From positions 2,307,001 through 2,371,000 of the forward strand of contig NZ_CP059732.1 in NCBI RefSeq assembly GCF_014117325.1: 64,000 nucleotides of DNA. The letters run 5' to 3'. Under the pieces are notes generated by a model. It was not told the DNA's origin and did not search any database. It was given only the letters and a program-made list of their open reading frames with translations. Shown piece by piece: positions 42,176 through 50,635 of the stretch. Every line of letters begins with the position of its first letter. The stretch's first letter is position 1. This DNA comes from Spirosoma foliorum (GTDB taxonomy: Bacteria; Bacteroidota; Bacteroidia; Cytophagales; Spirosomataceae). Made by a program: the position numbers and the translations under genes.

Positions 42176-44588
42176 ACCTTTTCTATTAGTAGCCATCGTG
42201 TTAGGCTTTGCCTGTGGACCATCGTTCGATCCGAACGAGTTCATGAGCTTTTTCATGCCCGAATCGGCCAATAGTAAGCCAGAGGATAGTCGGTATTTTT
42301 TTACGCCCCAGTTTTATAATGATGCCGAGATCAGCGAACAGTATAGCGATAGTCTGGTGATTGACGAGAACATTAGTGCCTGGGTTAATTACGCGGGAAA
42401 GGGCCTGTCGGAAACGCAGATGTACAAGGCGTTGTACAATGAAAATCCTGCGGCTGTGGCGGTCCTGAAAGCGAAATTTGCCCGCACCAACCCTGCGGCT
42501 GTTACGTATCTGGACTTCGCCTGGGCTGCCGACGATGGTCAGGGAAACCCCTGGGATCCGAACCCTACATCAACAGACAGTACGAAACTTCCCGAACTTC
42601 TGAATACAGCTAAAATGGCTTATGGAACTACGAACGATGAGTTTCTAAAAGAACGCTATGCGTTTCAGGCGGTGAAACTGGCTTGCGAAACCGAAGATTA
42701 TAAACAGGCCCAACAGCTGTATGATCAATTGGTAAAGCCGATGCCTACGCACACGTTTATAAGTGATTGGGCTTTATGCCGTCGGGCGGGAGCCACGTTG
42801 GCTTTGGGCGATACCGCGCAGGCTATCTACGAATTTGCCCTGGTATTTGACCGCTGCCCATCCCGACGAAAAGCCGCTGAAACCAGTTTACGGAAATATG
42901 GCATTCGCTTTCGGGAGGGCGCTTTGGAGTATGCAAAAACGGATCAGGAACGGGCGGCTGTGTATGCGCTTTGCGCCATTCAGCCCGGACAGGACGCATT
43001 GGAGTTCCTGAACGAAATTGTTCGCCTAACCCCAAAAAATCCATTGATCGAGTTGATCATGGCCAGGGAAATCAATCGAAACGAGTACTACTTCTTTCAA
43101 TCGGAAGATGAGTACATGAACTATGGAATGATGACGTCTCCCGATTCAATGGCGTTTGTCAAACGTAAAGCTGAAGGGCCGTCCTATTTTGACAAGCTGC
43201 GATCGTTTGCCCTCGAATCGGCGGATAACAAAGCACTGGGAAATCCGGCTTTCTGGTACACGGCTGCGGCCTATCTGGATTACATCGGGAAAGATTACAA
43301 AGCCGCTCAGGCGCATCTGGATCAGGCTGTTTTATCTCCGATGCCCAACGCTACCCTGAAAAAACAGGTTACCGTACAGCGAATGCTACTGTTGGCTGCC
43401 CAAACGGAAACAATTACGCCCGAAGCCGAAAATCAGTTGATCGGCTATCTGGAGGAGTTTGATAGTACCAATAATTTTCGGCTTGGTTACGCGTTTACGT
43501 CTGTTTGTAAGCAGTTTGCGGATAAATACCAGCATAAAACTGAAGCAAAAAGTGGCTGGTTGTCAGGCTGTAGTCGTTCGAAAGCAACACCTGTTGATGG
43601 ACCGAGTGCGGCTAAAGCGTATTTGCTGACGATGCTGACTACCCAGGGAGGTACAGAAAGCTACCTGGCCAGCACAAACGATCCGCATTCCATTGAAGAT
43701 ACCGTATCGGCAATGACTGTCGAACAAACGATTGCTTTTGCCAAGCAACCAATCACCGATTTCGATAAACGACTGCTAAAGCTAGCGGGCCTGACGAATG
43801 GCTACCTCAATTTATTACTTGGTCGCCGACTGATGATGGAACACCAGTATGCAAAAGCGGCCGAGGCTTTCGCGAAGGTAGACGCCAGGACCTGGGGAGA
43901 TGAGGCCTTTGCGAGCTATTTCCAGACGAATCCGTTTGCCATAAAGATGCCTGCTATTCATGCGGCCGATGGGAGTGTCAACTTCCCGGAAGAAGACGAA
44001 ACGAATCCGTACACGCCCATTGAGTTTGCCAAACGCATGGCCGAACTAGAGCAACAAGCCAAAGCCGCTACCGGAGATAAAGCGGCTGAGTTGTACTACC
44101 TGTTAGGGTGCGGTGCCTGGAATTTGAGCTGGTACGGTAATTCATGGCTGCTGGTCAAATCGTACTGGAGTGCGGGCGAACCGCCCGTGTATAGTTTGCC
44201 CACCAATCCAGTTGAAAAGCAAAAAGGCATTGATCAACTCCTGAATACCGATTATTATACCACAGGCCATGCCAAAGGGTATTTTGAGCAATCAGCAAAA
44301 GCGGCTAAAACACCCGCCCTGATTGATCGTTCGGCCTACATGGCTGCACGGTGCGAAGCCAATGCATTTGCATTGAATCGGTCCATTGAGCAGATACGGA
44401 ACGGGTATGTGGCTGAGGATGATTCAACGTTTGTGAAGACTATGCTGGCCTTGCGCAAAACCAAATACGCCAGTGCCTATAAAGTATTCTTCAACAACCA
44501 CTCCCGAACGATGTTTAATCAGGAAATGATTCGTGAGTGTGCGATGTACAAAGACTTCCTGCAGTTTGGTGATCAGGTTAGCGAATAA
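42132..44588 (+). CDS. Large exported TPR-like helical protein, partner of the preceding lipoprotein
   Basis: The 818-residue protein has an N-terminal hydrophobic segment (FRRPFLLVAIVLGFACGPSF) with Cys at about 29, a possible but non-canonical lipobox. The remainder is almost wholly helical, with TPR-like pairs: AVKLACETEDYKQAQQLYDQ, then WALCRRAGATLALGDTAQAI, AAAYLDYIGKDYKAAQAHLD and MMEHQYAKAAEAFAKVDART. It probably faces the periplasm as a scaffold. It overlaps the end of the TIM-barrel lipoprotein gene by 44 nt in another frame, which indicates tight coupling. The function of the pair is unknown. Confidence 0.75.
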   Translation: MKRFKPSFDLSHFRRPFLLVAIVLGFACGPSFDPNEFMSFFMPESANSKPEDSRYFFTPQFYNDAEISEQYSDSLVIDENISAWVNYAGKGLSETQMYKALYNENPAAVAVLKAKFARTNPAAVTYLDFAWAADDGQGNPWDPNPTSTDSTKLPELLNTAKMAYGTTNDEFLKERYAFQAVKLACETEDYKQAQQLYDQLVKPMPTHTFISDWALCRRAGATLALGDTAQAIYEFALVFDRCPSRRKAAETSLRKYGIRFREGALEYAKTDQERAAVYALCAIQPGQDALEFLNEIVRLTPKNPLIELIMAREINRNEYYFFQSEDEYMNYGMMTSPDSMAFVKRKAEGPSYFDKLRSFALESADNKALGNPAFWYTAAAYLDYIGKDYKAAQAHLDQAVLSPMPNATLKKQVTVQRMLLLAAQTETITPEAENQLIGYLEEFDSTNNFRLGYAFTSVCKQFADKYQHKTEAKSGWLSGCSRSKATPVDGPSAAKAYLLTMLTTQGGTESYLASTNDPHSIEDTVSAMTVEQTIAFAKQPITDFDKRLLKLAGLTNGYLNLLLGRRLMMEHQYAKAAEAFAKVDARTWGDEAFASYFQTNPFAIKMPAIHAADGSVNFPEEDETNPYTPIEFAKRMAELEQQAKAATGDKAAELYYLLGCGAWNLSWYGNSWLLVKSYWSAGEPPVYSLPTNPVEKQKGIDQLLNTDYYTTGHAKGYFEQSAKAAKTPALIDRSAYMAARCEANAFALNRSIEQIRNGYVAEDDSTFVKTMLALRKTKYASAYKVFFNNHSRTMFNQEMIRECAMYKDFLQFGDQVSE

Positions 44589-44593
44589 AACGA

Positions 44594-45247
44594 ATGGAGG
44601 CAAAAACGTATACCGGAGGTAATTTTAATTGGGTTGCCCCGGCATACGATGCCCTTGCTTTTATCGTATTTGGCCGTCGATTGCAGCGTGCACAAACCGT
44701 ATTTCTGGACCGTATTCCTCCGAATGCCATAGTATTAATTGTGGGTGGTGGAACCGGTTGGCTGTTGGAACAGATCCTCCTGAACTGCCAGCCGAAACAC
44801 GTCGTCTATCTGGAAACGTCTTCCCGTATGCTGGCCCGCGCCAGTCAACGACTGGTTCGAAAAGCACTGGTTGGTTCGGTGGAGTTTCGGGTGGGCGATG
44901 AGTCGAGCGTTAAGCCTGACGAACGCTTTGACGTTATTCTTACTCCTTTTGTGCTGGACCTTTTTTCCGAACAGACGCTACATGCTGTTTTTCTACCTCG
45001 ACTTCGTGCTGGTTTAAAAACAGGGGGTATATGGCTCGTAACGGACTTTGTTCAGCCTAAAATCTGGTTGCAAAAGGGTCTTTTATGGACGATGATTCAG
45101 TTCTTTCGGCTCACGGCAGGGATACAAACTACTCACTTAGCTGATTGGCAAAAACAACTCGCCAAATCAGGCTTAACTTGTGAAGAACGCCAAACACAGG
45201 TAGGTGGGATGGTTTCGGTCGAGGTTTGGAGAAAGATAAAGCGCTGA
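44594..45247 (+). CDS. Class I SAM-dependent methyltransferase
   Basis: The 217-residue protein has the Rossmann-like motif I (IVLIVGGGTGWLLEQIL), an acidic residue ending strand 2 (VVYLETSSRML), motif II/III (RFDVILTPFVLDLFSEQTL) and a late strand (LKTGGIWLVTDFVQP). It starts five nucleotides after the TPR-like gene, so it belongs to the same transcript. The methyl acceptor is unknown; quinone-, lipid- and small-molecule methylases share this layout. Confidence 0.82.
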   Translation: MEAKTYTGGNFNWVAPAYDALAFIVFGRRLQRAQTVFLDRIPPNAIVLIVGGGTGWLLEQILLNCQPKHVVYLETSSRMLARASQRLVRKALVGSVEFRVGDESSVKPDERFDVILTPFVLDLFSEQTLHAVFLPRLRAGLKTGGIWLVTDFVQPKIWLQKGLLWTMIQFFRLTAGIQTTHLADWQKQLAKSGLTCEERQTQVGGMVSVEVWRKIKR

Positions 45248-45268
45248 TTTTTAGGATTGTTAAGCCCT

Positions 45269-45392
45269 ATCTGGCGCGAGTATTTACTCGTGTCTATTAT
45301 ATCGCCAGCATTCGCTGGCATACTGACTACTTATTTTTGCGCCAGCGAATGCTGACGATATATATAGGCACGAGTAAATACTCGCGCCAGAT
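45269..45392. repeat. Long palindrome with CTGGCGCGAGTATTTACTCG arms
   Basis: The arms (45269-45319 and 45340-45392) are about 50 nt and nearly perfect inverted copies. Each arm also contains an internal hairpin (GCCAGC...GCTGGC and CGAGTA...TACTCG). It fills the gap between convergent genes; its right end abuts the TAA stop of the minus-strand gene at 45392. Confidence 0.85.
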
Positions 45393-46132
45393 TACAAGCC
45401 TTTTAGTGTTTTTACCAACGTCCGATAATCGCTTATTTCATACCATTCCTCGCTGCCCAGATTGAGCCATTGCCCTTCCTGTCTAGGGCGTTTTAGCTCG
45501 GCCTCATCCGGGTCGTAATCATGGTTATACACTTGATTCATGACGTGTTGTAAGGTCGACCAGGGAAGCAGTTTAGTTTGCTCACGCCGATTTTCGACGC
45601 TTGTAATCTTAACTGTTCGCTCGGCGAAAGAGGCTGTTAAGCGAGTTTCTGAAATACCTTGCTGACCATTAATGCTTAGAAATAACAGTTCAAAAGGACG
45701 CTCGCGGGCAACAACTTCGTAGGAAGCCTGAATCAGTTCCTGTATTAAATACTGCCAATCCTCAGCTTTGACGGGCTTTCCCTGGGATTTACTGCCGTTA
45801 TCGGTCTCAATCGTAACGTCCCAGAAATCATCGTCCTCATCCAGTTCGTCTTCATCAATTGGTTGCAGACGTGTTTTGCCAACCAGATTGGCCAACGCTT
45901 CCCACCAGGCCCTCGGCAATTGCCCCGACCAGACATAATCGTCGTCACGGGTATAGCCTTCGGCGATCAACTCGTCATCATCGATATCATCACGATCAGG
46001 ATATGTAATAGAAATGGCTACCTGAATGGCGTTGCCAGCAATTTTATCGATGGTCAGGGTATAAAAATACGCGTAGGGGGCAGGCAATGACCGGGCGGTC
46101 TGATAGCGAATCTGGAGACTTTTGAAAGACAT
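45392..46132 (-). CDS. Hypothetical acidic protein
   Basis: The 246-residue cytoplasmic protein has no signal or membrane segment. The centre is strongly acidic (QPIDEDELDEDDDFWDVTIE) after a mixed alpha/beta N-terminal half (APYAYFYTLTIDKIAGNAIQ). The C-terminus has KLLPWSTLQHVMNQVYNHDY and a final GSEEWYEISDYRTLVKTLKG. I recognise no family. It lies 27 nt downstream of menE on the same strand and could be co-transcribed with it. Confidence 0.7.
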   Translation of the reverse strand: MSFKSLQIRYQTARSLPAPYAYFYTLTIDKIAGNAIQVAISITYPDRDDIDDDELIAEGYTRDDDYVWSGQLPRAWWEALANLVGKTRLQPIDEDELDEDDDFWDVTIETDNGSKSQGKPVKAEDWQYLIQELIQASYEVVARERPFELLFLSINGQQGISETRLTASFAERTVKITSVENRREQTKLLPWSTLQHVMNQVYNHDYDPDEAELKRPRQEGQWLNLGSEEWYEISDYRTLVKTLKGL

Positions 46133-46159
46133 AACACGTCGGTTAACAGTCCGACAAAG

Positions 46160-47275
46160 TTAGTGTATTTGTGCTATCGTCGCTTTTTGGTCAACCTTGC
46201 CCGTGGGTGTTTCTAGAAATTGGTCAACGAAAATGATTTCTTTCGGGACCGCATAAGGCCCTAATTTCTCACGAACCGTTGCCTGTATCGTCGCCCAGGT
46301 CACCCCGTCCAGGCTGCTGTCTACATCTTTTCTGCTCCCATGCTCCGTGCCACGCGCCCCACGCTCATACACCATCACCACGCGTTGCCCCAGCCGTTCA
46401 TCTGCCAGACCTGCTACAAATAAACGACCATTGTAGTTTTCGGAGTGTAGTGAGCCTAGTACGTTATGAATTAGCTGTTCTACCTGTTCGGGCTGCACTT
46501 TAACACCCCCGCTGTTGATGACTCGGTCCGCCCGACCCAGCAGTCGAAAATGCATAGGGTCGACTAGTTCAACGACATCGTTGGTTTGAATTCGCTCAAA
46601 ATTTGTGGCGGCTGAGGTGATGTGTAAACAGCCCCGCTCATCGGTTCCTAAGTCAACGCCAGCCAAAGCCGTAAATAAATCGCTGGCAGCTGGCCCATTG
46701 AGTCGTCGGAGAGCGATGTGTGAGACGCTCTCCGTCATGCCATAAGTAGCGTAAACAGGTGCCGTGATTATCTGAAGTGCTCGTTCAAGCGTTGGGCTTG
46801 TTGCAGCACCTCCTACCAAAATGGCCTTCATCCCGTTTAAAATGGTCAGTTGGTCGGCGTCATTCTTTTCCAGAATAGTCTGTAACTGTAGGGGGACTAG
46901 TGCCGTAAATGCAAAGTGATTGTCAGTTGCGTTAAAATCGCTCAGCGGATTGGCGGTTGGTTCAATGATCGTTAGCGGAAGACCAAGCTCCAGGCCCCGC
47001 ACTAGCATCATAACACCCGCTACGTAATGGATATTCAGACAAACAAGAGCTGTGTCGCCTGACTGCAAGCCAAGGGTTTGTCCAGTTAATCGGGCACTTG
47101 CCTGCATTTGCGCCCGTGTCAGCTGAATGGGTTTAGGAGTGCCTGTAGAGCCAGACGTATAAAGCGTAAATTCATCCTGACCACTCAACCAAGCTCGACA
47201 AAAAGCCAGGGCTTCTTCCTCATAAGGCGTTTGGGGTAAAGGCCAGGAGTCAGACTTGATAGGGGAGAGGATCAT
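46160..47275 (-). CDS. menE: o-Succinylbenzoate-CoA ligase MenE (AMP-binding enzyme)
   Basis: The 371-residue protein is a short adenylate-forming enzyme, as MenE usually is in Bacteroidota; the family elsewhere is 450-500 residues. It has the P-loop TLYTSGSTGTPKPIQLTRAQ, the A5 motif YGMTES, A7/A8 GRADRVINSGGVKVQPEQVE and the A10 lysine in TPTGKVDQKA. In menaquinone synthesis it activates o-succinylbenzoate to its CoA ester, the substrate of MenB, encoded at 48512 on the other strand. The N-terminal lobe is the reduced part. A palindrome (47274-47374) overlaps the start codon, so the promoter must lie in or beyond it. Confidence 0.85.
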   Translation of the reverse strand: MILSPIKSDSWPLPQTPYEEEALAFCRAWLSGQDEFTLYTSGSTGTPKPIQLTRAQMQASARLTGQTLGLQSGDTALVCLNIHYVAGVMMLVRGLELGLPLTIIEPTANPLSDFNATDNHFAFTALVPLQLQTILEKNDADQLTILNGMKAILVGGAATSPTLERALQIITAPVYATYGMTESVSHIALRRLNGPAASDLFTALAGVDLGTDERGCLHITSAATNFERIQTNDVVELVDPMHFRLLGRADRVINSGGVKVQPEQVEQLIHNVLGSLHSENYNGRLFVAGLADERLGQRVVMVYERGARGTEHGSRKDVDSSLDGVTWATIQATVREKLGPYAVPKEIIFVDQFLETPTGKVDQKATIAQIH

Positions 47276-47374
47276 TAATGGATAATGCAGAATGTATGAT
47301 GGATAATGTATGATGAACAGTGGATAGTTAATTGCGATTCATTATCCATTGTTCATTACACATTATCCATTAAT
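47274..47374. repeat. Palindrome with ATTAATGGATAATG arms between menE and the Rieske-like gene
   Basis: The arms 47274-47307 and 47341-47374 are inverted with about 80% pairing; they are built of GGATAATG and GAATGTATGATG-like units. One end overlaps the ATG of menE and the other contains the TAA stop of the Rieske-like gene. Confidence 0.75.
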
Positions 47375-47867
47375 TATGCACCCGCAGGGTACCAGACGTG
47401 AGATTGGAGTCGATGATATAAATGGTTAGCGGCTGTTTGGCTGGTCCCGAAACTACTTTCCCGTTGGTATCGAAACGAGAAAGATCGAGCGGGCAATAAA
47501 ACTGATTATCAGCTGCTTTGTAGACCAGCTTTGTCCCTTCATACGTGCATTTCGCTGAAACGGCTACGTATTTTCCATCTTTAGTCTGAACGACCATGAC
47601 ATTATCGACAATCACATAACCGCCTTTAACAAGCAGGTTCTGGTTGGCATTGTCATTCAAACTAAGTGTAAAATCAACTTTTTGGGCAGGATCTGGCGTT
47701 GGGTCAGAGCTTCCCTGTCCGGCACAACCGGCCATACTGCGTGTCAGGATAATTGACCCGATACTGGTGCCAACAAGTTTCAGAAACGCCTGTCGGGGCA
47801 TTGTTGGTTGATCTGTGGATGGAAGGGTAGTTTCCATAACGGTTTTCGCGTACTTTTGTGGCATCAC
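47370..47867 (-). CDS. Rieske-fold lipoprotein lacking the cluster histidines
   Basis: The 165-residue protein has an N-terminal export signal with a lipobox-like site (MAGCAGQ, Cys 48) and a C-terminal Rieske-like fold. The two cluster-binding boxes keep their cysteines but not the histidines: C107-T-Y109 in place of C-x-H and C125-P-L-D128 in place of C-P-x-H. A [2Fe-2S] centre of the Rieske type is therefore unlikely. The true start may be M11. It lies between menE and a divergent DUF2452 gene. The role is unknown; a redox-inactive structural relative is the simplest reading. Confidence 0.75.
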   Translation of the reverse strand: MMPQKYAKTVMETTLPSTDQPTMPRQAFLKLVGTSIGSIILTRSMAGCAGQGSSDPTPDPAQKVDFTLSLNDNANQNLLVKGGYVIVDNVMVVQTKDGKYVAVSAKCTYEGTKLVYKAADNQFYCPLDLSRFDTNGKVVSGPAKQPLTIYIIDSNLTSGTLRVHN

Positions 47868-47955
47868 GCCGTTCAGGGTGTAAATATGCGTTATTTTTTG
47901 TCATTCAACGACAGCGAACAAAGACGTTTGCAGGGCGGTTACCCAATTATTAATT

Positions 47956-48420
47956 ATGGAAGAAGCGAAAGTTATCATCAATCCGATTTCGCCGGATAAA
48001 GTTGCCGAGGCACCGGGCCTGCTGGAGTATGCGCACACAGCGGGTAGCGCTATTATCCGTCCTGAAGACAAGGGCAAGATCACCGGACGCGCCGTGGCGG
48101 CCATGCGCGAACAAACCGACATGCAACTCAGCCAACTGTACAAGCAAATGCAGTTACTGGCCGAGCAGGCAACAGCTATTCGGAATCGAGTCGAAATATC
48201 GGAGCGTATTTATTCCGCCCAGATGAATTTCGAACCCGTTGTTGGGCATACCTATCATTTTTATCAGCGCAAAAACGGCACCGATCTGCTATCCATGATT
48301 GGTCCAAACGAGTGGGGCCGCAAGTTTCCATTTGAGCGCTGCCTCGCCACTGTCCGCATGATGGCCGATCATACCTGGGATGTGCAGTATCACGAAACAG
48401 AATTTTCAACGACTGAATAA
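47956..48420 (+). CDS. DUF2452 family protein
   Basis: The 154-residue cytoplasmic protein matches DUF2452 along its length: INPISPDKVAEAPGLLEYAH and TAGSAIIRPEDKGKITGRAV, followed by a coiled region (MQLSQLYKQMQLLAEQATAI) and the C-terminal GHTYHFYQRKNGTDLLSMIG plus PFERCLATVRMMADHTWDV. The function of the family is unknown. It is the first gene of a plus-strand pair with menB, 91 nt upstream of it, with a GAGTGATT-family palindrome between. Confidence 0.88.
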   Translation: MEEAKVIINPISPDKVAEAPGLLEYAHTAGSAIIRPEDKGKITGRAVAAMREQTDMQLSQLYKQMQLLAEQATAIRNRVEISERIYSAQMNFEPVVGHTYHFYQRKNGTDLLSMIGPNEWGRKFPFERCLATVRMMADHTWDVQYHETEFSTTE

Positions 48421-48424
48421 TTTT

Positions 48425-48507
48425 CATTGAGTGATTGAGTGAATGAGTGATTGAGTGCTTTGTCGCTGGTTTTTCACTCAATCACTCAATCACTTATTCA
48501 CTCAATA
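48425..48507. repeat. Interspersed palindrome, GAGTGATT family, copy 3
   Basis: The arms 48426-48457 and 48475-48506 consist of tandem ATTGAGTGATTGAGTGAATG-like units and their inverse. The element starts five nucleotides after the DUF2452 stop and ends six before the menB ATG. Confidence 0.85.
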
Positions 48508-48511
48508 CAAA

Positions 48512-49336
48512 ATGCAAAGCAATTACCCCTGGGAAACCATTAAAGAATACGAGGAGATTCTGTTTAGCTATTACGACGGAATTGCCAAAATCAGTATCAA
48601 TCGTCCACACAAGCGTAATGCTTTTACGCCCCTGACGGTCAGGGAAATGTCGGAAGCGATGGAAATTGCTCGGCAGGACGAACGCGTTGGTGTCGTTATC
48701 CTCACAGGTGAAGGGGGAGAAGCATTCTGCTCTGGGGGCGATCAGTCGGTTCGTGGGCACGGGGGCTATGTTGGTGAAGACAAAGTTCCTCGTTTGAATG
48801 TCCTGGATCTGCAAATGCAAATCCGGCGGATTCCCAAGCCTGTTATTGCAATGGTGGCCGGTTACGCGATTGGTGGTGGTCACGTTTTGCACGTTGTCTG
48901 TGACCTGAGTATTGCGGCCGAAAATGCCCGTTTTGGTCAAACAGGACCTAAAGTCGGCTCGTTCGATGGGGGGTTTGGTGCATCGTATCTGGCGCGGGTT
49001 GTCGGTCAGAAAAAAGCCCGCGAAATCTGGTTCTTGTGTGATCAGTACGACGCACAGGAGGCTTTAGATATGGGCCTGGTTAACAAAGTTGTTCCCCTCG
49101 ATCAACTGGAAGAAACAACCATTGCCTGGTGCCGTAAAATCCTGGATAAAAGTCCAATTGCGCTCCGTATGCTGAAAGCTTCGTTCAATGCGGAACTGGA
49201 TGGGCAGGCGGGTATTCAGCAATTGGCTGGTGATGCTACCTTGCTCTATTATCTTTCTGAAGAAGCGAAAGAAGGTAAAGATGCCTTCCTGGAAAAGCGC
49301 AAACCCGACTTCAGCAAGTTTCCGAAGTTTCCCTAA
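48512..49336 (+). CDS. menB: 1,4-dihydroxy-2-naphthoyl-CoA synthase MenB
   Basis: The start is ATG 48512 ([20 protein letters not shown]); the frame is open further upstream only through the palindrome. The 274-residue crotonase-fold enzyme closes the ring of o-succinylbenzoyl-CoA in menaquinone synthesis. The oxyanion-hole stretch [12 protein letters not shown] and [20 protein letters not shown], and the MenB signature [14 protein letters not shown], set it apart from ordinary enoyl-CoA hydratases. It works directly after MenE (46160). A terminator follows at 49366. Confidence 0.95.
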   Translation: MQSNYPWETIKEYEEILFSYYDGIAKISINRPHKRNAFTPLTVREMSEAMEIARQDERVGVVILTGEGGEAFCSGGDQSVRGHGGYVGEDKVPRLNVLDLQMQIRRIPKPVIAMVAGYAIGGGHVLHVVCDLSIAAENARFGQTGPKVGSFDGGFGASYLARVVGQKKAREIWFLCDQYDAQEALDMGLVNKVVPLDQLEETTIAWCRKILDKSPIALRMLKASFNAELDGQAGIQQLAGDATLLYYLSEEAKEGKDAFLEKRKPDFSKFPKFP

Positions 49337-49365
49337 TAAACAGCGGGTTAAGCCTGCTTCGTTGT

Positions 49366-49413
49366 AAAAGCTCTACCAAGAGCGTATAAATCGCTGTTTG
49401 GTAGGGCTTTTTT
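49366..49413 (+). terminator. Intrinsic terminator after menB
   Basis: AAAAGCTCTACCAA and TTGGTAGGGCTTTTTT pair with one mismatch across an 18-nt loop, ending in six T. Confidence 0.75.
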
Positions 49414-49434
49414 CTGAAATGGACGGATTGCACT

Positions 49435-49743
49435 TTATAGAATTTTCAGAACGATCAGGAGAGGTAAGGAAGCTAATACACCTAGCGAGCATACTAATGT
49501 AATCATCCGTTTCCGATGATCGCGCCACTCCTGCCAGCGATAAGTTGTTAATCCACAAAGTAGTATCTGTAAGGCTGGGATAAAGAAATATACGGGTCCC
49601 ATGACAACAATTCCATAGCCCAAGCCATCATGGGCAAAGTAAGTAACCTTCCCAATAATAGTAAGCGACCAGATGATAAAGCCAATGAGCGAGGCCCATG
49701 AATAGGTATTCTGCCAGTTAAATCGTGATGTTTTAGTTGTCAT
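49435..49743 (-). CDS. Small integral membrane protein
   Basis: The 102-residue protein has three predicted membrane helices (about 14-32 SWASLIGFIIWSLTIIGKV, 44-65 IVVMGPVYFFIPALQILLCG and 80-101 ITLVCSLGVLASLPLLIVLK) with basic loops (QEWRDHRKR). No family is recognised. It is a single minus-strand gene between plus-strand units, with its start about 110 nt from the divergent TonB-C gene's nominal leader. Confidence 0.65.
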   Translation of the reverse strand: MTTKTSRFNWQNTYSWASLIGFIIWSLTIIGKVTYFAHDGLGYGIVVMGPVYFFIPALQILLCGLTTYRWQEWRDHRKRMITLVCSLGVLASLPLLIVLKIL

Positions 49744-49892
49744 AGTTAATTGTATAGGTGAGGTTGAATTAGGCGCTTGTAGTAAGGTGTAACGAACAAA
49801 AAAGTACGTTATGAAAGCGACCGACTTCTGTAAGTAACAACCGTAGAAACCGCGTGCTGGTTACTTTAGGAAGTAGCTTATATACGATTACT

Positions 49893-50381
49893 ATGACTTA
49901 CTTTCGACTCCTTTTGCTGGTGCTACTTGCGCAAGTAGCTGTAGCTCAGGGATCCAACTCTACGCTGAATCAAGATCCTGTTTTTACAACAATTCTGAAA
50001 CGTCGGCTTAAATATCCTCGCCAGGCCCAGTTATCAAATCGGTATAATCGGGTTTTTGCTGGATTTAACGTTGACGATAGAGGGCGTGTTCAGGATATTT
50101 CAATTCTGAATCATAGTGTCGAAGGCGATTACGTGGGCTTTGAACAAACGATCATAACCGCTTTAAAAAAGCTACCATCGCTGAATCTACGGTATACTGG
50201 AAGTTATATTTTACCGATTTCGTTTATCCTGGTCGACTACCGACAAAAGGACAGGCAATTTGTCCCTAAAGACACCTTGTATGTTCAGGATTTGGCAGGC
50301 CGCGTTATCCTGAATGAAATTAAAGTTTTGGGGAGTAACGTAAATAGTAGCGAGCGAATCTTATCGGGGAGGACCTATTAA
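49893..50381 (+). CDS. Exported protein with TonB C-terminal-like domain
   Basis: I start at ATG 49893 (MTYFRLLLLVLLAQVAVAQG), which gives a clean signal peptide; a start at 49854 adds 13 residues before it. The 162-residue protein has a TonB_C-type fold: YPRQAQLSNRYNRVFAGFNV, then DDRGRVQDISILNHSVEGDY and AIITALKKLP-like ITALKKLPSL. There is no N-terminal membrane anchor of the TonB type and no Pro-rich spanning region, so it is probably a periplasmic TonB-C-like protein rather than an energy transducer. Confidence 0.75.
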   Translation: MTYFRLLLLVLLAQVAVAQGSNSTLNQDPVFTTILKRRLKYPRQAQLSNRYNRVFAGFNVDDRGRVQDISILNHSVEGDYVGFEQTIITALKKLPSLNLRYTGSYILPISFILVDYRQKDRQFVPKDTLYVQDLAGRVILNEIKVLGSNVNSSERILSGRTY

Positions 50382-50445
50382 ATCCTTTAACTAAGCCGAG
50401 TTTTCGTAGGCAGGATAACCCGTTAACGAGGTACATGTAGCCTGT

Positions 50446-50483
50446 CAACGTGGTGTCGGTTTTGAGAAACCGACACCACGTTG
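50446..50483. repeat. Perfect 17-bp palindrome CAACGTGGTGTCGGTTT
   Basis: The arms (50446-50462 and 50467-50483) are exact inverses with a four-base loop (TGAG). It lies in the 254-nt gap before the aminotransferase gene and has no T run. Confidence 0.75.
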
Positions 50484-50635
50484 AGGAGCAATAACATACT
50501 ATATTCGGTAAAATGCCGGATAAGCGGCAGAATAATTTGAAAATCTGCCGTTCACCGCTGCTTTTGTCTGACCATTTTTGCGCAAAAACGTGTAGTTTTA
50601 CCGTACAGCGTTCATCCTCATATACATAAGCGATC

